From Immersiella caudata (lineage: Eukaryota > Ascomycota > Sordariomycetes > Sordariales > Lasiosphaeriaceae): a stretch of DNA of 64,000 nucleotides. How positions within the stretch are numbered: the first letter of the stretch is position 1; each line of letters begins with the position of its first letter. This document shows, piece by piece, positions 52,011 to 62,512 of the stretch. The stretch is from contig JAULSU010000004.1 in assembly GCA_030512335.1 (NCBI GenBank), positions 4,526,001 to 4,590,000 on the forward strand. The letters are read 5' to 3'. The notes under the pieces are model-generated. The model made no database searches. It was not told the origin of the DNA and saw only the letters and a program-made list of their open reading frames with translations. The position numbers and the translations under genes are program-made.

Positions 52011-52104
52011 TGTCAGAAAGAAAGGGGGTTCAGGCAGTGCCAGGCATCCAGTCAGCTTCGCTGACCGGAAGCCCAGGGCCCCTGAACCCCCTTTCTTTCT
52101 GACA
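52011..52104. mobile_element. 94-bp MITE-like palindromic element
   Basis: Perfect 24-bp inverted termini starting TGTCAGAAAGAAAGGGGG (52011-52034 and 52081-52104). Inside lies the hairpin GTCAGC-TTC-GCTGAC. No clear target duplication. A truncated relative starts at 55525. Confidence 0.8.
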
Positions 52105-52256
52105 CCTAGTGTTACTATGTATTATAGTAATATACGACTACGATTAATATAGTGAACCCCCGTCTGTGATGACTTGCTTCTGTATTATCCCTCTCTACCT
52201 AACGAACCCTCTAAGCGACCCTGCCGACCGATCGTCGACAGGTAACGGTCGTAACA

Positions 52257-52962
52257 CTACTGCATAATAAAACGACCGTTATATAAAAATGGCCTTACAG
52301 GGTAGCTTTAAATCTCTTCAGGACCTTTCGTAATCTTAATAGTTAAGCTTTACTTAGATCTAAAGGCTTTGGTCTGGTTAGGAAAAACGCCCCCTGTCCT
52401 TTGCAGTAAACCTGTTATTAATCCCCGTGGGCTACCTGCTGGCAACGTCGCCCTCACTGGCAAGTATCGGTCTACTAAGTGGGGAAAGGTGCGGCGAGAT
52501 GCACACGGTTAGATGAAGCAGGTGGTTTTTCGGCAGTTTCTTTTTGAGCGCCGGAGACAGCGTGGGCCGATCGTTGGCTGTTCCTTGATCTAGCTCGGGG
52601 GTGTCCCGGAACTAAGCGGAGACCGGAACCGGGCTCATCTGATCTATAACACCGAGCTACCGGGGTGCGTGCCGAGACTAGCCGGAGGTCAGACCGAAAT
52701 CACTCGGCCCCCCTGACGAATATCTTTGTTGATCCGGATGTCAAAGAACATGTGATTCTTGAGAGTCACGCTGTGAAGCGAACTGACGAGTGAAGCTGAC
52801 TTTTTTTTTCTACCTGATAGCTGATCTCCTGCCATGCGAATGCAAACCGGCTCTGGCATCAAGTCTAACATGACCTCTAAATCAAACGATGGACGAGAAG
52901 TGAATTGAGTCGCCCTTGGTCCAGTCTGGACTCTGCAGGCTTTCTCCGACTTCAGCCAATCA
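52257..52962. other. AT-rich to mixed region, no gene seen
   Basis: About 700 bp between the foldback element and the small secreted-protein gene, with no firm coding signal. It contains ATTAATCCCCGTGGGCTAC at 52417-52435, which recurs inverted at 55508-55526. Confidence 0.4.
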
Positions 52963-53359
52963 CTAGAGATGGACGTCGATGTCGGGGCAGTCCTTGTGGG
53001 AGCGGGAGTAGGCGTAGCTTCCTGCGCAACAGGTGGCATAGGCGGTGCCCTGCGCGTGGGTCAGGCCGAGGCATTGCTGTCATCAAGTCTGGTTAGTCAC
53101 ATCAAATTGACGAAACTCGGCTCCCAAACATGAAATGGGTTGGGGGACTGCATACAGTGCCCGTCTCATGCAAAGTGCCGCCGACCACAGCGCAGCACCG
53201 GGGCGTGTCGGGATCGACATCCTCGCCGGGAGGGGGGGACCGGCAGAGGGCGTTGTAGAGGCAGGGCTCCTGGCGGGCCTCGACGCTGAGGCCAAAGTCG
53301 GGACGGGGCGTCGCCAGGCCGAGGGCGGTCAGGGAGAGGAGAATCACGGCAGTCTTCAT
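52963..53359 (-). CDS. small secreted eight-cysteine protein, two exons
   Basis: Exon 1 is 53359-53156, intron 53155-53077 (GTATGC..GACAG, phase 0), exon 2 53076-52963; 105 residues. Signal peptide MKTAVILLSLTALGLA. The mature part has Cys in the order C-C-CC-C-CC-C (EPCLYNALC, RCCAVVGG, QCLGLTHAQ, TCCAGSYAY, KDCPD). The second CC cluster lies in exon 2, which supports the splice. The order differs from hydrophobins (C-CC-C-C-CC-C). It looks like a secreted effector-type or surface protein; function is not known. It stands alone within transposon-rich DNA. Confidence 0.75.
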
Positions 53360-55507
53360 GTTGAGGTTGAGGATTGATGAGACAAGGGTCTTGTTGGATC
53401 TTGTCGCTTGGATGATGTGTCTTGGTGGATGGTCCAAGTGGGCGAGCGCGTGCCTTTTATACGCGAAGCCGGGCTGCAACAAGAAGAACGCCTCGCTGCG
53501 TTGACTTTGTGCTCTCTCTGGCAACGCCCTGATATCCTTGCCTCAATGGCATGGAGATCTTCTCCCCTTCCCTTGAGCTGCGCCGCACGATGGTGCTAAG
53601 ACTATACGAGGTTTACACGGCATACTATGCATGGAGAATGTTAGTGGTGGGAACAACCGCCGTGCCACTTGTTGTAGCCGGCTTCTTGATGAACAGTCGC
53701 AGGCCATGCATCTTATGCCCCGGATAGGGACCGCCGCTTACCACCGAGCCTAGCCTTAGAGAGTCACTTTATCAATGATTACATCTGTTCGTCTGAGATA
53801 ATACTGTCAGCCATGACCCCATTCGTGCTTTGAACCAGGTTCCCAGACGGGGGGTGGGGGTGGTATAGCCGGTGGGGATAGATGCCTTACATAAACCCAC
53901 TCAATGATTGTCCTGGTGGCAGGTTCAGGGGGTGGCGGCGAACTTCATCCGGGTCTGGTCAGGCCGAAAAAAACCTAGATCATTTTCAGGCCAGCGCCGC
54001 AGATCGCCCGCTCGCTAAGCGTCTGAGTTTCTCTTTGACAATGAGTAGGCGGGCGATGAACACTGAGTTCCGCACCAAGTTGTTGCGAAAGCCTTTGCGC
54101 CATCCGCCAGCCTGACAGCATCAATCGCCCCCTCCCACCCTCTGCCCCATGTTTATGCAAACGATCGCCTCCGCGCCGCCTTCCCCCGGCCTTACCCTGC
54201 CAAGGGTAGACGCCTCGCCGTCCAGCGCGATGTTCCGCAAGGCGGAGACGAAAACGATCTTTGAGTCTTGGGAGGAGCTATAGCAGACGCTGGGATAATT
54301 GGGACACGGTGAGAACATCCTCCTAGCAGCAGAACGTTACACTCCATGGCAGACGTTGATGGCTTCCTACCCACAACTGGCGACAGGCACTGATCAAGAT
54401 GGGAATCAACAAGAAATTGATAGATAGGAAGGACGAGATGGACCGGAGTCACGTTGTCATGTTGTACAAGAGAGGAGATTGGTTTCCGTCATCTCAATTT
54501 ACCTCTCGATGCTCTGGAGATCGGAAATTCTTCCTGTAACTTTTGCCACTTCCCATCACGCTGTGATCGGGAGAGGAGCGGGGTTCGAGGTGTTGGTGAA
54601 TTGGCGAGGTCGCTTGGTGGTGTTCCTTCAACCAGTTGTGTCCTTTTGCATCGATGACTTCGCTTCATTCGCCGGCGGCGAGCGGACTCACGGGTAGGTT
54701 CGGTTGCTGGTTCTCGAGCTGGTTTGCCCGTCGCAGGTATGGTGTCCTCTGCCCCTCGAAGTGAACGTTCTTGCTGCGCGTGATGCCTTTATGAACTAAG
54801 AGACGGTATTGGTGGTCAGACGCAAAATCCTCGGCTCACGCATTAGTCGCATAGGGGTTTCTGGGCTCGAGGATGTTGTATCATAATAGCGTCATTAACT
54901 ACAGGGGACGGATCAGCATCGGATGGGGGACGGGTGGGGTCGAGATTTAGAATGAGCGAGCTGATTAGTGGGGTTTGCGTTTCTGCACCGCGAAATTTTC
55001 TTGCACCATGACCCCGCAAACCCTGTTAGTGTGGGATCGGCGGATAATCGTCGGCTGAGAAGCTCGTTTCTTCTTTCTGGAGGTCGTCGCCAGCAGAGGG
55101 GCTTTCCGTTTTGGACTGAAAAGATGCGATGGAGGGGCTCGGCAGCATTCAATGTGTGGGGCCCCACATGGACCACAAAGCTACGGCGGAAACTCGTCCA
55201 GAGATGAACAGGTCGTAATCAGTACCGCCGAACCTGCCCGAGCTCGTCCATGAGCCCGCCGGGAAACGAAGCGAAGGCTTTTGAGGCCCGATTGGGCTAA
55301 AACCACATGCCTCGGTCGATAGGTGGCCCGATTCTCGTCACTCTGCCCAGCCAAGTTTTGGCCACCGCTGCCGGCAACACGGGTACGACGTCATCGACAC
55401 TGCGTAAGCCTGCCTCGGTCTCGGCGGCCTTTACTAGACGCTGCCGAAGTGCTCGCCGGCTCTGACGGCAAGGCGGAGGGGTGATAGGGTGTGGGTTAAA
55501 GTTCCAT
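53360..55507. other. no gene seen
   Basis: About 2.1 kb with only short, unsupported ORFs. The first few hundred bases should be the promoter of the small secreted-protein gene. No repeat was recognised in the middle. Confidence 0.4.
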
Positions 55508-55526
55508 GTAGCCCACGGGGATTAAT
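55508..55526. repeat. 19-bp inverted repeat partner of 52417-52435
   Basis: GTAGCCCACGGGGATTAAT here is the exact reverse complement of 52417-52435. The pair encloses about 3.1 kb including the small secreted-protein gene. Confidence 0.75.
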
Positions 55527-55590
55527 GTCAGAAAGAAAGGGGGTTCAGGGGCCCTGGCTTTCGGTCAGCGAAGCTGACTGAATGCCTAGC
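55525..55590. mobile_element. truncated MITE-like element
   Basis: Starts TGTCAGAAAGAAAGGGGG and follows the reverse complement of the 52011-52104 element through GTCAGCGAAGCTGAC, then is cut off where the second foldback element begins. Confidence 0.7.
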
Positions 55591-56102
55591 TGTTACGACC
55601 GTTGCCTGTCGACGATCGGTCGGCAGGGTCGCTGGGGATGCCGATTGGGTAGAGAGGGATAAACACAGAAGCAAGTCCTCACAGACGGGGGGTTCACTGT
55701 ATCAACGTGGTCGTATACTAAAGCCAGTGATCACGGTGATCACGGTGATCACGCCAAGACACTGCTCACCCTGATCAGCGCTAGGACCAGTGATCACAGT
55801 GATCGGGGTACAAGTTACTTCCATCCCTCGCTCTTATAGATAGCGACCAGAGTATGCTCGTGGTGAGGAATCCTTCCGGTTCCTCACGCAAGTATTCGCT
55901 TAGTCAATTGAACCCCCCTTCAGTTGTATCCTACTGTGCAGTCACTCCGAGTGCTACTGTGTACTATAGAGATATACGACCACGATTGACCAAGTGAACC
56001 CCCCCGTCTGTAAGGACTTGCTTCTGTATTACCCCTCTCCCCCCTACCTATACCAAACCCACGACCCTACCGACCGCACGTCGACAGGCACCGGTCGTAA
56101 CA
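55591..56102. repeat. second LTR-derived foldback element
   Basis: Starts TGTTACGACC and ends GGTCGTAACA (512 bp). The left arm (to about 55712) is the reverse of an LTR 3' end; the right part (about 55785-56102) is the forward LTR from GTACAAGTTAC onward. Between them is a tandem GTGATCACG repeat near 55730-55762. No target duplication is visible. Confidence 0.7.
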
Positions 56103-56590
56103 TTCCCATACTTGAAGCTCTCGTTTATAACTCTGTTTAGTGACGTCGTCTAACTCCTTATAGATTAAATAGGCGTCGTATTTTTCTGGGTCTGGTGCGA
56201 ATTTATTCTGCGTTCCTACTAGTACTAGGTTTTTTAATTAGTTCTTATCCTTATTATCTTACGTAGTCTCGGTCCTTATCCTTAATCCAGTAATAGTAGA
56301 ATTACTTATTTTATTTAAACTGCCCACTAAAGAACAAAAAGTGAACAAAGGTAGCGAAGCGTAAGTCTTAGCGGGGAGACTAAGAGGAGGGGGCTAAAGG
56401 AGGGCTAAAGGAGAGGATTGGGAATTATATATGGGCTTATTATATGGTAAGGGAAGGAATACTACCCCTAACGTCCGTCTTTTTAATTCCTTGCTCACCC
56501 ACCTCCTTCCTTCAAGGCCGTGGCCATGTTCTGGGCCCCTCGGCTAGAGTTGAAGATATTCAACATGGGGAACTGCGGCGCAGCACTTTA
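56103..56590. other. AT-rich degraded sequence
   Basis: About 490 bp, AT-rich with many stops, consistent with RIP-damaged repeat DNA. No identifiable gene. Confidence 0.5.
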
Positions 56591-56857
56591 TGTCAGAAAG
56601 AAAAGGCTTCCAGCCGGAGGTGAGCTGAGTCGAGCTCTGGTGTGGCCATGCGAGCTGCAGAGAGCTCAGGGGAGCTGAACTGACGTAGTCAGTTCAGCTG
56701 GCAATGCCACCATTTGCCACCAGTGTTGCCACCCCTTTCGATATAATAGAGGCTTTCTGGCGAAGCCAGAAAGCCGCAAGAACAAGCAACCACACACAAT
56801 ACAATCAAGCCATTGCAACCCCTATTATTTCCATTCCAAGGTGCAGTGTTTCTGACA
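56591..56857. mobile_element. 267-bp MITE-like element with internal palindromes
   Basis: Termini TGTCAGAAA and TTTCTGACA, with 5-bp duplications CTTTA at 56586-56590 and 56858-56862. Inside are two perfect hairpins with 3-nt loops: AGCTGAACTGAC-GTA-GTCAGTTCAGCT (56673-56699) and GGCTTTCTGGC-GAA-GCCAGAAAGCC (56751-56775). Its termini match the 94-bp element at 52011. Confidence 0.8.
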
Positions 56858-57020
56858 CTTTAGGCGCCTTAGATGCTTAGCGCCTGTGTAAAGATGTGCC
56901 GCGGGTGCTTAGCGCCTCTGCAGCCTCACGTGCGTGGAGCGCGTGTCGAGGGATTGGTCAGAATACTCGATTCTTCTTTTAAAAACACCAATATCAATCA
57001 TCCAAACCAAATTGTTCAAC

Positions 57021-58612
57021 TTACTCCCTCAACGAAACAGCCACCCACATGTTCTTCTGCATATACACCACATAGTTCACACTATCCCACGGCTTCTCCG
57101 GAAACGCCAACTGGAAGTCAAAGACCCTCAACAACTCCACAATCACCTTGGCCGCTTCCATATGCGCCACCATCTTGCCCGCACACCCATATCTACCATA
57201 TGAAAACGCCAAATCCACCGTCTTCTTCATCACCATCTCCTTTTCCTTGTCCGCCTCTAGCCACCGCTCAGGCCGATAAACATCAGCATCCTCCCCAAAG
57301 ATGTTCTGTATACGCCCGATCACCTCCATGATGACACCAATTCTTGTTCCTCCGGGGACGAACTTGCCGTCGACGGTGTCGCCCTCCGGTGGGACAACCT
57401 TGAAAAACATGCTGCCGGCAGGAGGTTGAATCCGTAGTCCTTCCAAAAGCACAGCCTGTAGGTAGGGTAGGGCGGCTGCCTCGACTGCGGAGATGATAGG
57501 CCAAGAGATCTTGTCGGTCTTGACGGCGTTGTCAATTTCCTTCTGCAAGCGTCGATACACTCTCGGGGTCGAGATGATGCGTAGCATGGTTGCCCGAATC
57601 CAGGTTGCGGTGGTGTCTGAGCCTGCCATGACCTGCAGGACTGCTTCGTTGTTTGCTTGCGCTTCTGATAATCCGTGCGCGACGAAGGAGCCGAGCATGT
57701 CGTTTTGGCGAGGGGCATCGGGAGCGTAGCGTCTGGCGACAATGGCCTTGGTAGTTGGCAGGATGCGGAAGATGCCAGTGCGGTTCTCAGGTTTGATGAG
57801 GAAGTCGACGAGTCGGAGGAAGGGGGTGGAGGAGACGATTCGGCCGATGAAGGGTGGAGCGGTGGTGATTGCCATTGCCTTCTGGGCCATCTCGTTAAGC
57901 ATGACGAAGTGCCCGTAGACGTCGGTTTCGGACTCGAGGAAACCGAAGTTCTGGCCAAACGCAAGCTGGGTGATAGAGTCGAGGGTGAAATAGGAGGCTA
58001 TGCGGGCGAGATCGAGGAGGGGTTTGATGTTTGTGCCTGAGCGGGGGAGGGAAGGGTCGGCGGCGTATTTGGCGCGGATTTTGGCGATGAGCTCGAGGAG
58101 GACACGGTCGATTGTGGATTCGAGGGTGGGAACGTCCTTGCCTGTGTAGCCAGGGGCGGTTTTGGCTTTGAGCCAGTCGTGTTCGGCGACATCCAGCGCG
58201 GTGATCATGGAGTCTTCGCCGGGGATTCTGCGCAAACGTCAGCCCAGACCATCTTTTGGAATGGGGATACTTGCAGGCGGTTCATGCGATACCAGTCAGA
58301 GCGGCGGTAACGGGAGCGTACCGCGGTGGTGCGGCGGATCAGCTCGGGGTCGCCAGTGAGAATCGCGTTGGGGCCGACGCGGATGGTGAGGGTGTTATGT
58401 TTTTCAGCTTCCGCCATGAGAATTCGCTCGACATGGCCCGTTTGACCGGCGCGCATGAGCCAAAGGCAGGAGAAGGAAGCAAGAAAAGGACCTGGGAAGG
58501 CCTGGAGGCGGCGCCAGGCGAAGAAGGAAGAGACTACATAGTAGGCGACGGAGAGGAGCAGGATGCCGAGGACCGTTGTTGTTCTATCAAAGGTGGGGGT
58601 GTCAACCTTCAT
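57021..58612 (-). CDS. cytochrome P450 monooxygenase, two exons with a probable GC-AG intron
   Basis: Exon 1 is 58612-58275, exon 2 58227-57021; 514 residues. An N-terminal membrane anchor (VLGILLLSVAYYVVSSFF) is followed by LQAFPGPFLASF, the I-helix AGSDTTAT, ExxR as EGLR, PERW (YRPERWLE) and the heme-binding FSYGRYGCAG. The 47-nt intron joins only if the donor is GCAAGT and the acceptor CGCAG, with CTGAC as branch; the GT alternatives break the frame. The general layout resembles microsomal fungal P450s of the pisatin-demethylase kind. Substrate unknown. The divergent neighbour encodes a secreted His-rich protein. Confidence 0.9.
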
Positions 58613-59590
58613 TTTGATCAAGGGAATGTGGCCTTGACCGTGCCTGAGGAACGGACACTCGGATTCAGAAGGGGGACTTGCGCGCTTTTAAACCCACCAC
58701 TCGAGCTGCGAGGCCGGCGCCAACATCAAAAGGGTGGTAGCAAACACGCCTTGGTGTGCAACCAAATTGTTGGGTATGCAGACTTCGCTACGATGTGGTT
58801 TGCTCCCCAGACGCCACACGGCAACCCATACTGTGTGACGGGCAATGCCTCATTTCGTGCGACCCTGGGCTGTGCCAACCATTGGCGACTTCAAAGCCTC
58901 CGTCCAATAGCGTGCGATTTCCGCAAGAATCTCGACGGGGTTGCAGGACACCATCAATTGTTAGATGGAGTTGAGAAGTTTCGGCTCGTGCTGGTGATAG
59001 GAACTGGGCCACACCGATGCGCAGTGGATGTACTGTCCAGAGCTGCTACATCTCAAAAAGTAGGGAAGGTGCGCCCTTGGTAGCTTAAGGTCATCGACTT
59101 TTGGCCCCATTTCGCTCCAGCTCAACCCACCAACCAACCTTTCCATGCTCTAGCTGAGGTCTTCCATTCTCACACATTCATATGATGGATTCTGCATCGC
59201 ACCAATAGGAAGTCTTCCGACCGTGCTCATATTATCCCGAGGCTTGTTCATAGCACCCGTTCTGGGCACTTTATGCAGAGATCTTTAAACAGAGCCATCA
59301 GCTCCAAATATCCGGCGATTATCCCAACCCGGGGCCTGGAAATTAACTTTGGGTTTGGGCAGACCATCCTGCCGGCTGCCGAGAGATGAAGGCCAACGAG
59401 ACGTCGAGGCAGGATTGAGGCGAGTCAACGTCGGAGCGGGGTTGAGACTCGGGTTACACACCCGAAACAATTTTCCGAGTATAAGAGCGCGGTTGCTGAG
59501 AGGATTTGAACCAAAAAGGTGAAGTGCCTGCTCCCGGATTTCTACTCCCTTTGCACCATTCTCGTTTTCTTCACCATCTCTTTGGCAGAC
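58613..59590. promoter_or_regulatory. shared divergent promoter region of the P450 and the secreted His-rich protein
   Basis: 978 bp between two divergent start codons with no supported gene. Both promoters must lie here; no specific site was identified. Confidence 0.4.
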
Positions 59591-60799
59591 ATGAGGTTCT
59601 CAAGAATCGCGGCGGCGCTCGGCACAATCCGAGCCACGCTAGCACAAGCTCCGCAGGACGGTCCACTCCCGTATAAGATTGAACCGTTGGAGCCAAAGTA
59701 CTTCAAAGAACTTGGAAGCCAGCGCGTCAAGATCAGCTACGGACCAATCAACCTGCCCTCGGGCAACGACGAGGCGAGCCACGGCCACTTTTCCAACCGG
59801 AACCTGAATTCCAAATTCCCTTGCGGTGACTGCATCATCACGGGCTGGACCCCGACTCTGGTTTTCGCCGATGATGGCAAACTGGCAAACGCCAACAACA
59901 ACATCTGGCTCCACCACATTGGCTTCACCAACCTCAACCGCACCGACCATGCTTGCGAAAACAACTGGCCGGAAAGAATGAACGTCAACGGCAACGAACG
60001 TTCCACCTTTGATTTTACCCTCAAGGGGTACGTATCTCTCCCCCCGTTTTCTCCCTGGTGTGTCATCTTCTAACCCCACCCCAGAACCCGCAAAGCAGGC
60101 TACCTCCTCCGCGCCACCGACCACATCTTCATGGCCATCGAAGTCCTCAACATGAACCCCGCACCGCGCACCGTCATCCTCACCATCGAATTCGAATACC
60201 TCCCTGGCACCCCCGCCAACTTCGACATCGTCTTCCCCGTCTGGCTCGACGTCAAAGGTAACTGCCTCGCCAACCCGCTGCCCCCCAAAGGCACCCGCGT
60301 CTTCACCGCCCGCGGTCCTACCACAGGCTGGGTCGCCCCCTGGTCCGGTGACTTGATCCTCGCTGTCCCGCATATCCACGATGGCAACACCCGGCAGGAA
60401 ATCTCCCTCAATGACAAAATCATCTGCACGAGCGTGCCCGCGTATGGAGAAACCTCCGAGTTCGTCTCCCACAAGGGCGACTCTCACGGAGGACACGATC
60501 ACGGCAGCAGCGAACACCACTACCACGTTTCTTCCATCTCGCAGTGCGAGAATGTCGCGAAGATCGTCCCGGGGAATAAGCTCACGATTGCTTCGCACTA
60601 TGATATGGAGAAGCACGCACCTATGAAGGATCATGGTGGGGAGGAGGAAGCCGTCATGGCGATTCAGTTCTTGCATGTCGTCCGTCCGAGAGAGGAAGGG
60701 ATAGCGGCGGTTATGGCGAGCAAGCCGGGGAATTTGACGGCGTTTTCGGAGCAGGTTAGTAAGAATGGTGTGGGTGCGGGGACCATTGTTGTTCCTTGA
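59591..60799 (+). CDS. secreted His-rich protein, possibly SURNod19-like, two exons
   Basis: Exon 1 is 59591-60027, exon 2 60085-60799; 383 residues. The signal peptide MRFSRIAAALGTIRATLAQA sets the start. The intron (60028-60084, GTACGT..CCCAG) restores TLKGTRKAGYLLRATDH. Motifs: ASHGHFSNR, NIWLHHIGFTNL, AVPHIHDGNTRQE and a His cluster HGGHDHGSSEHHYH. The GHF and LHH blocks recall the SURNod19 family and copper-dependent PHM-like folds, so metal binding is plausible, but the family call is tentative. Confidence 0.75.
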
Positions 60800-60964
60800 G
60801 GGGAGTTGGGATGGGAAGAGTAGGGATGGAACGGGCGTGAAAAATGGGGTGGATTTGCGGCGGCTGGTGTTGGCCGTTGATGACATTGTTTGAGAACAAA
60901 GTGAAAGCGTTTGTCTCTGCAATTAGACAAAAATCTTTCCAAGCCCTGATGGAGTGACGAAGTG

Positions 60965-62331
60965 TCAAGTTGACTGACTGGATGTACCGGCTAATTGACT
61001 GCACTCGTGTGCAGGGGGTCCATCGGTGACTTCCAGCTCGATGTCACCAAGACTTGGGAAGCGTGTTTTTCCCTCTGCCAGGGCGGACATGTATGTCGAC
61101 ATGCTCGACCAGTGCACTATGGAACCAATCCGCAAGCGTTTGATGCTTCCAGGGAGCTTTCCAAGGAACTCGGCAGCCGTCGTCATGGGGTCCTCCGACC
61201 TCATGCTTGATGCTCCACAAAGGGCGATCCGGTCTATCTCCAGTGTCTGCAGCGTGGAAAGCCTGCTAAGTGAGAGTTTGGGTAAATTGTTCCATATATT
61301 GGCGTTAGTTCGGTAGGTCCAACGCTCATCGGATGGTACAGGAATGTCTTGATCGTTCCAAAAGACTTCGACATTGTCCAGGAAGTGATAGTCGTGACCC
61401 GGTCAGATATGTAACGGGCCATGGGATCAAGATGTTGACCAAGTCTCTGGAATGGACTGATCGGTATGACCGAGTAACACAGGCGACGCAGGTTGGCGAC
61501 GAGGCTACCTGAATGGCTCTTTGGGTCCAAGAGCTCGAATCCGTTGGTCGACGCATGCTCGAAAAACTCGAGATTCTCCAGTACAGGACAATGTCGCAGA
61601 ATCGTGGTTAGATATGATACTCGGACGCCATTGATGGACAGCTTTCGCAATTTAAGAAAGGGGAGAACGTGGCTGCTAATACGTCGGCAACCCGGAGCCG
61701 CCAGATACGTGAGAAACTCAAGGCTCTTGCTCTACGCGGACAACATGGTGCTGGCGCTTTCAGATTTTGACGGTCGATCCAAGCAGAGCTGATCAAGCCG
61801 TGCCGCAAGGCCGATCAAGAGCTCCTGGTATTCCTCTAAACTCGCAGACGCCCACTCTCGTGTGGAGAACGGGGGGCCAAGAGAACGGACAATATGGTTC
61901 AGCATCTTGCGAAATGACTTTTTGAACACCCGCGGAGGAGGTTCCAACCAAAAATGGGATGAAGGGTGGCGAAGCTGTATATAGGTCAAGAGCCCGAACC
62001 GAATCGGCCAAGTCTTGTCTTGGAATTAGAGCGCGAACGAAGCGGGCCGTCCGCTTCCGCAGCTGCAGGGACCTAGCTACCTCCGCCGTCAGACCCACGG
62101 CTGTGAAACCAGTGAAAGATCACGGGCAGCACAATGTCTCGTATTCTTTTGGGTGACTTGGTAAATTTTGAAAGTGCTTTCTGATCGCTGAACCTTGTGG
62201 CCACTTCGCTCGGAGACGCCCTCCGCGACAACGCTGACGCGACGGTGAAGACACAACCCCTCGCTGACCTTGCGAAGGATTTCCGAGGGCAAATTAGAGA
62301 GAGATAGTAATCCGGGCGTCTCGTCGTCCAT
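60965..62331 (-). pseudogene. F-box/leucine-rich-type gene, decayed
   Basis: The minus strand starts MDDETPGLLSLSNLPSEILR, an F-box-like opening. Related pieces continue in other frames: LRKRTARFVRALIPRQDLAD, YIQLRHPSSHFWLEPPPRVF, then LKLRKLSINGVRVSYLTTIL and RHCPVLENLEFFEHAST, and finally AEFLGKLPGSIKRLRIGSIV. Frameshifts are needed near 62090, 61985 and 61300, and a TAG interrupts near 61710. Intact relatives would be substrate-recognition subunits of SCF ubiquitin ligases. The mix of indels and stops argues for decay, although some gaps could hide introns. Confidence 0.7.
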
Positions 62332-62512
62332 TTTCCGGAAATTTCAGAGATAAAAGCAGGAAAGCGAATTTGGGGTATATTTCTAGCAGTCGCGCTCCTA
62401 CTGAAAACCTCGGCGCGCCGGAAAATCGCGGCGCAGGCAAAGCTCTCACCTGACCATCGTCCCCGCCTCCACTTCATCAAAGGCAAGGGGTTCCTCCCTC
62501 ACGAATCTGCGC

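Larger units (their letters stand above)
49902..52256. repeat. LTR-derived foldback element, carrying a nested pogo element and a MITE
   Basis: Starts TGTTACGACC and ends GGTCGTAACA. The left arm (49902-50106 plus 51968-52010) is related to the 3' half of the Gypsy LTR in reverse orientation; the right arm (52105-52256) is related to it in forward orientation. Flanking 5-mers CTGCT (49897-49901) and CTACT (52257-52261) differ by one G/A and may be the target duplication. Removing the nested elements leaves roughly 400 bp. Confidence 0.65.

Noticed and set aside
53882..54697. Several ORFs of 60-86 codons right of the small secreted gene
   Set aside because: None shows a family motif or a consistent exon structure; likely non-coding.
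59639..60922. A 427-codon minus-strand ORF opposite the His-rich secreted protein
   Set aside because: An antisense shadow with no domain. The plus strand has a signal peptide, a fitting intron and family-like motifs.
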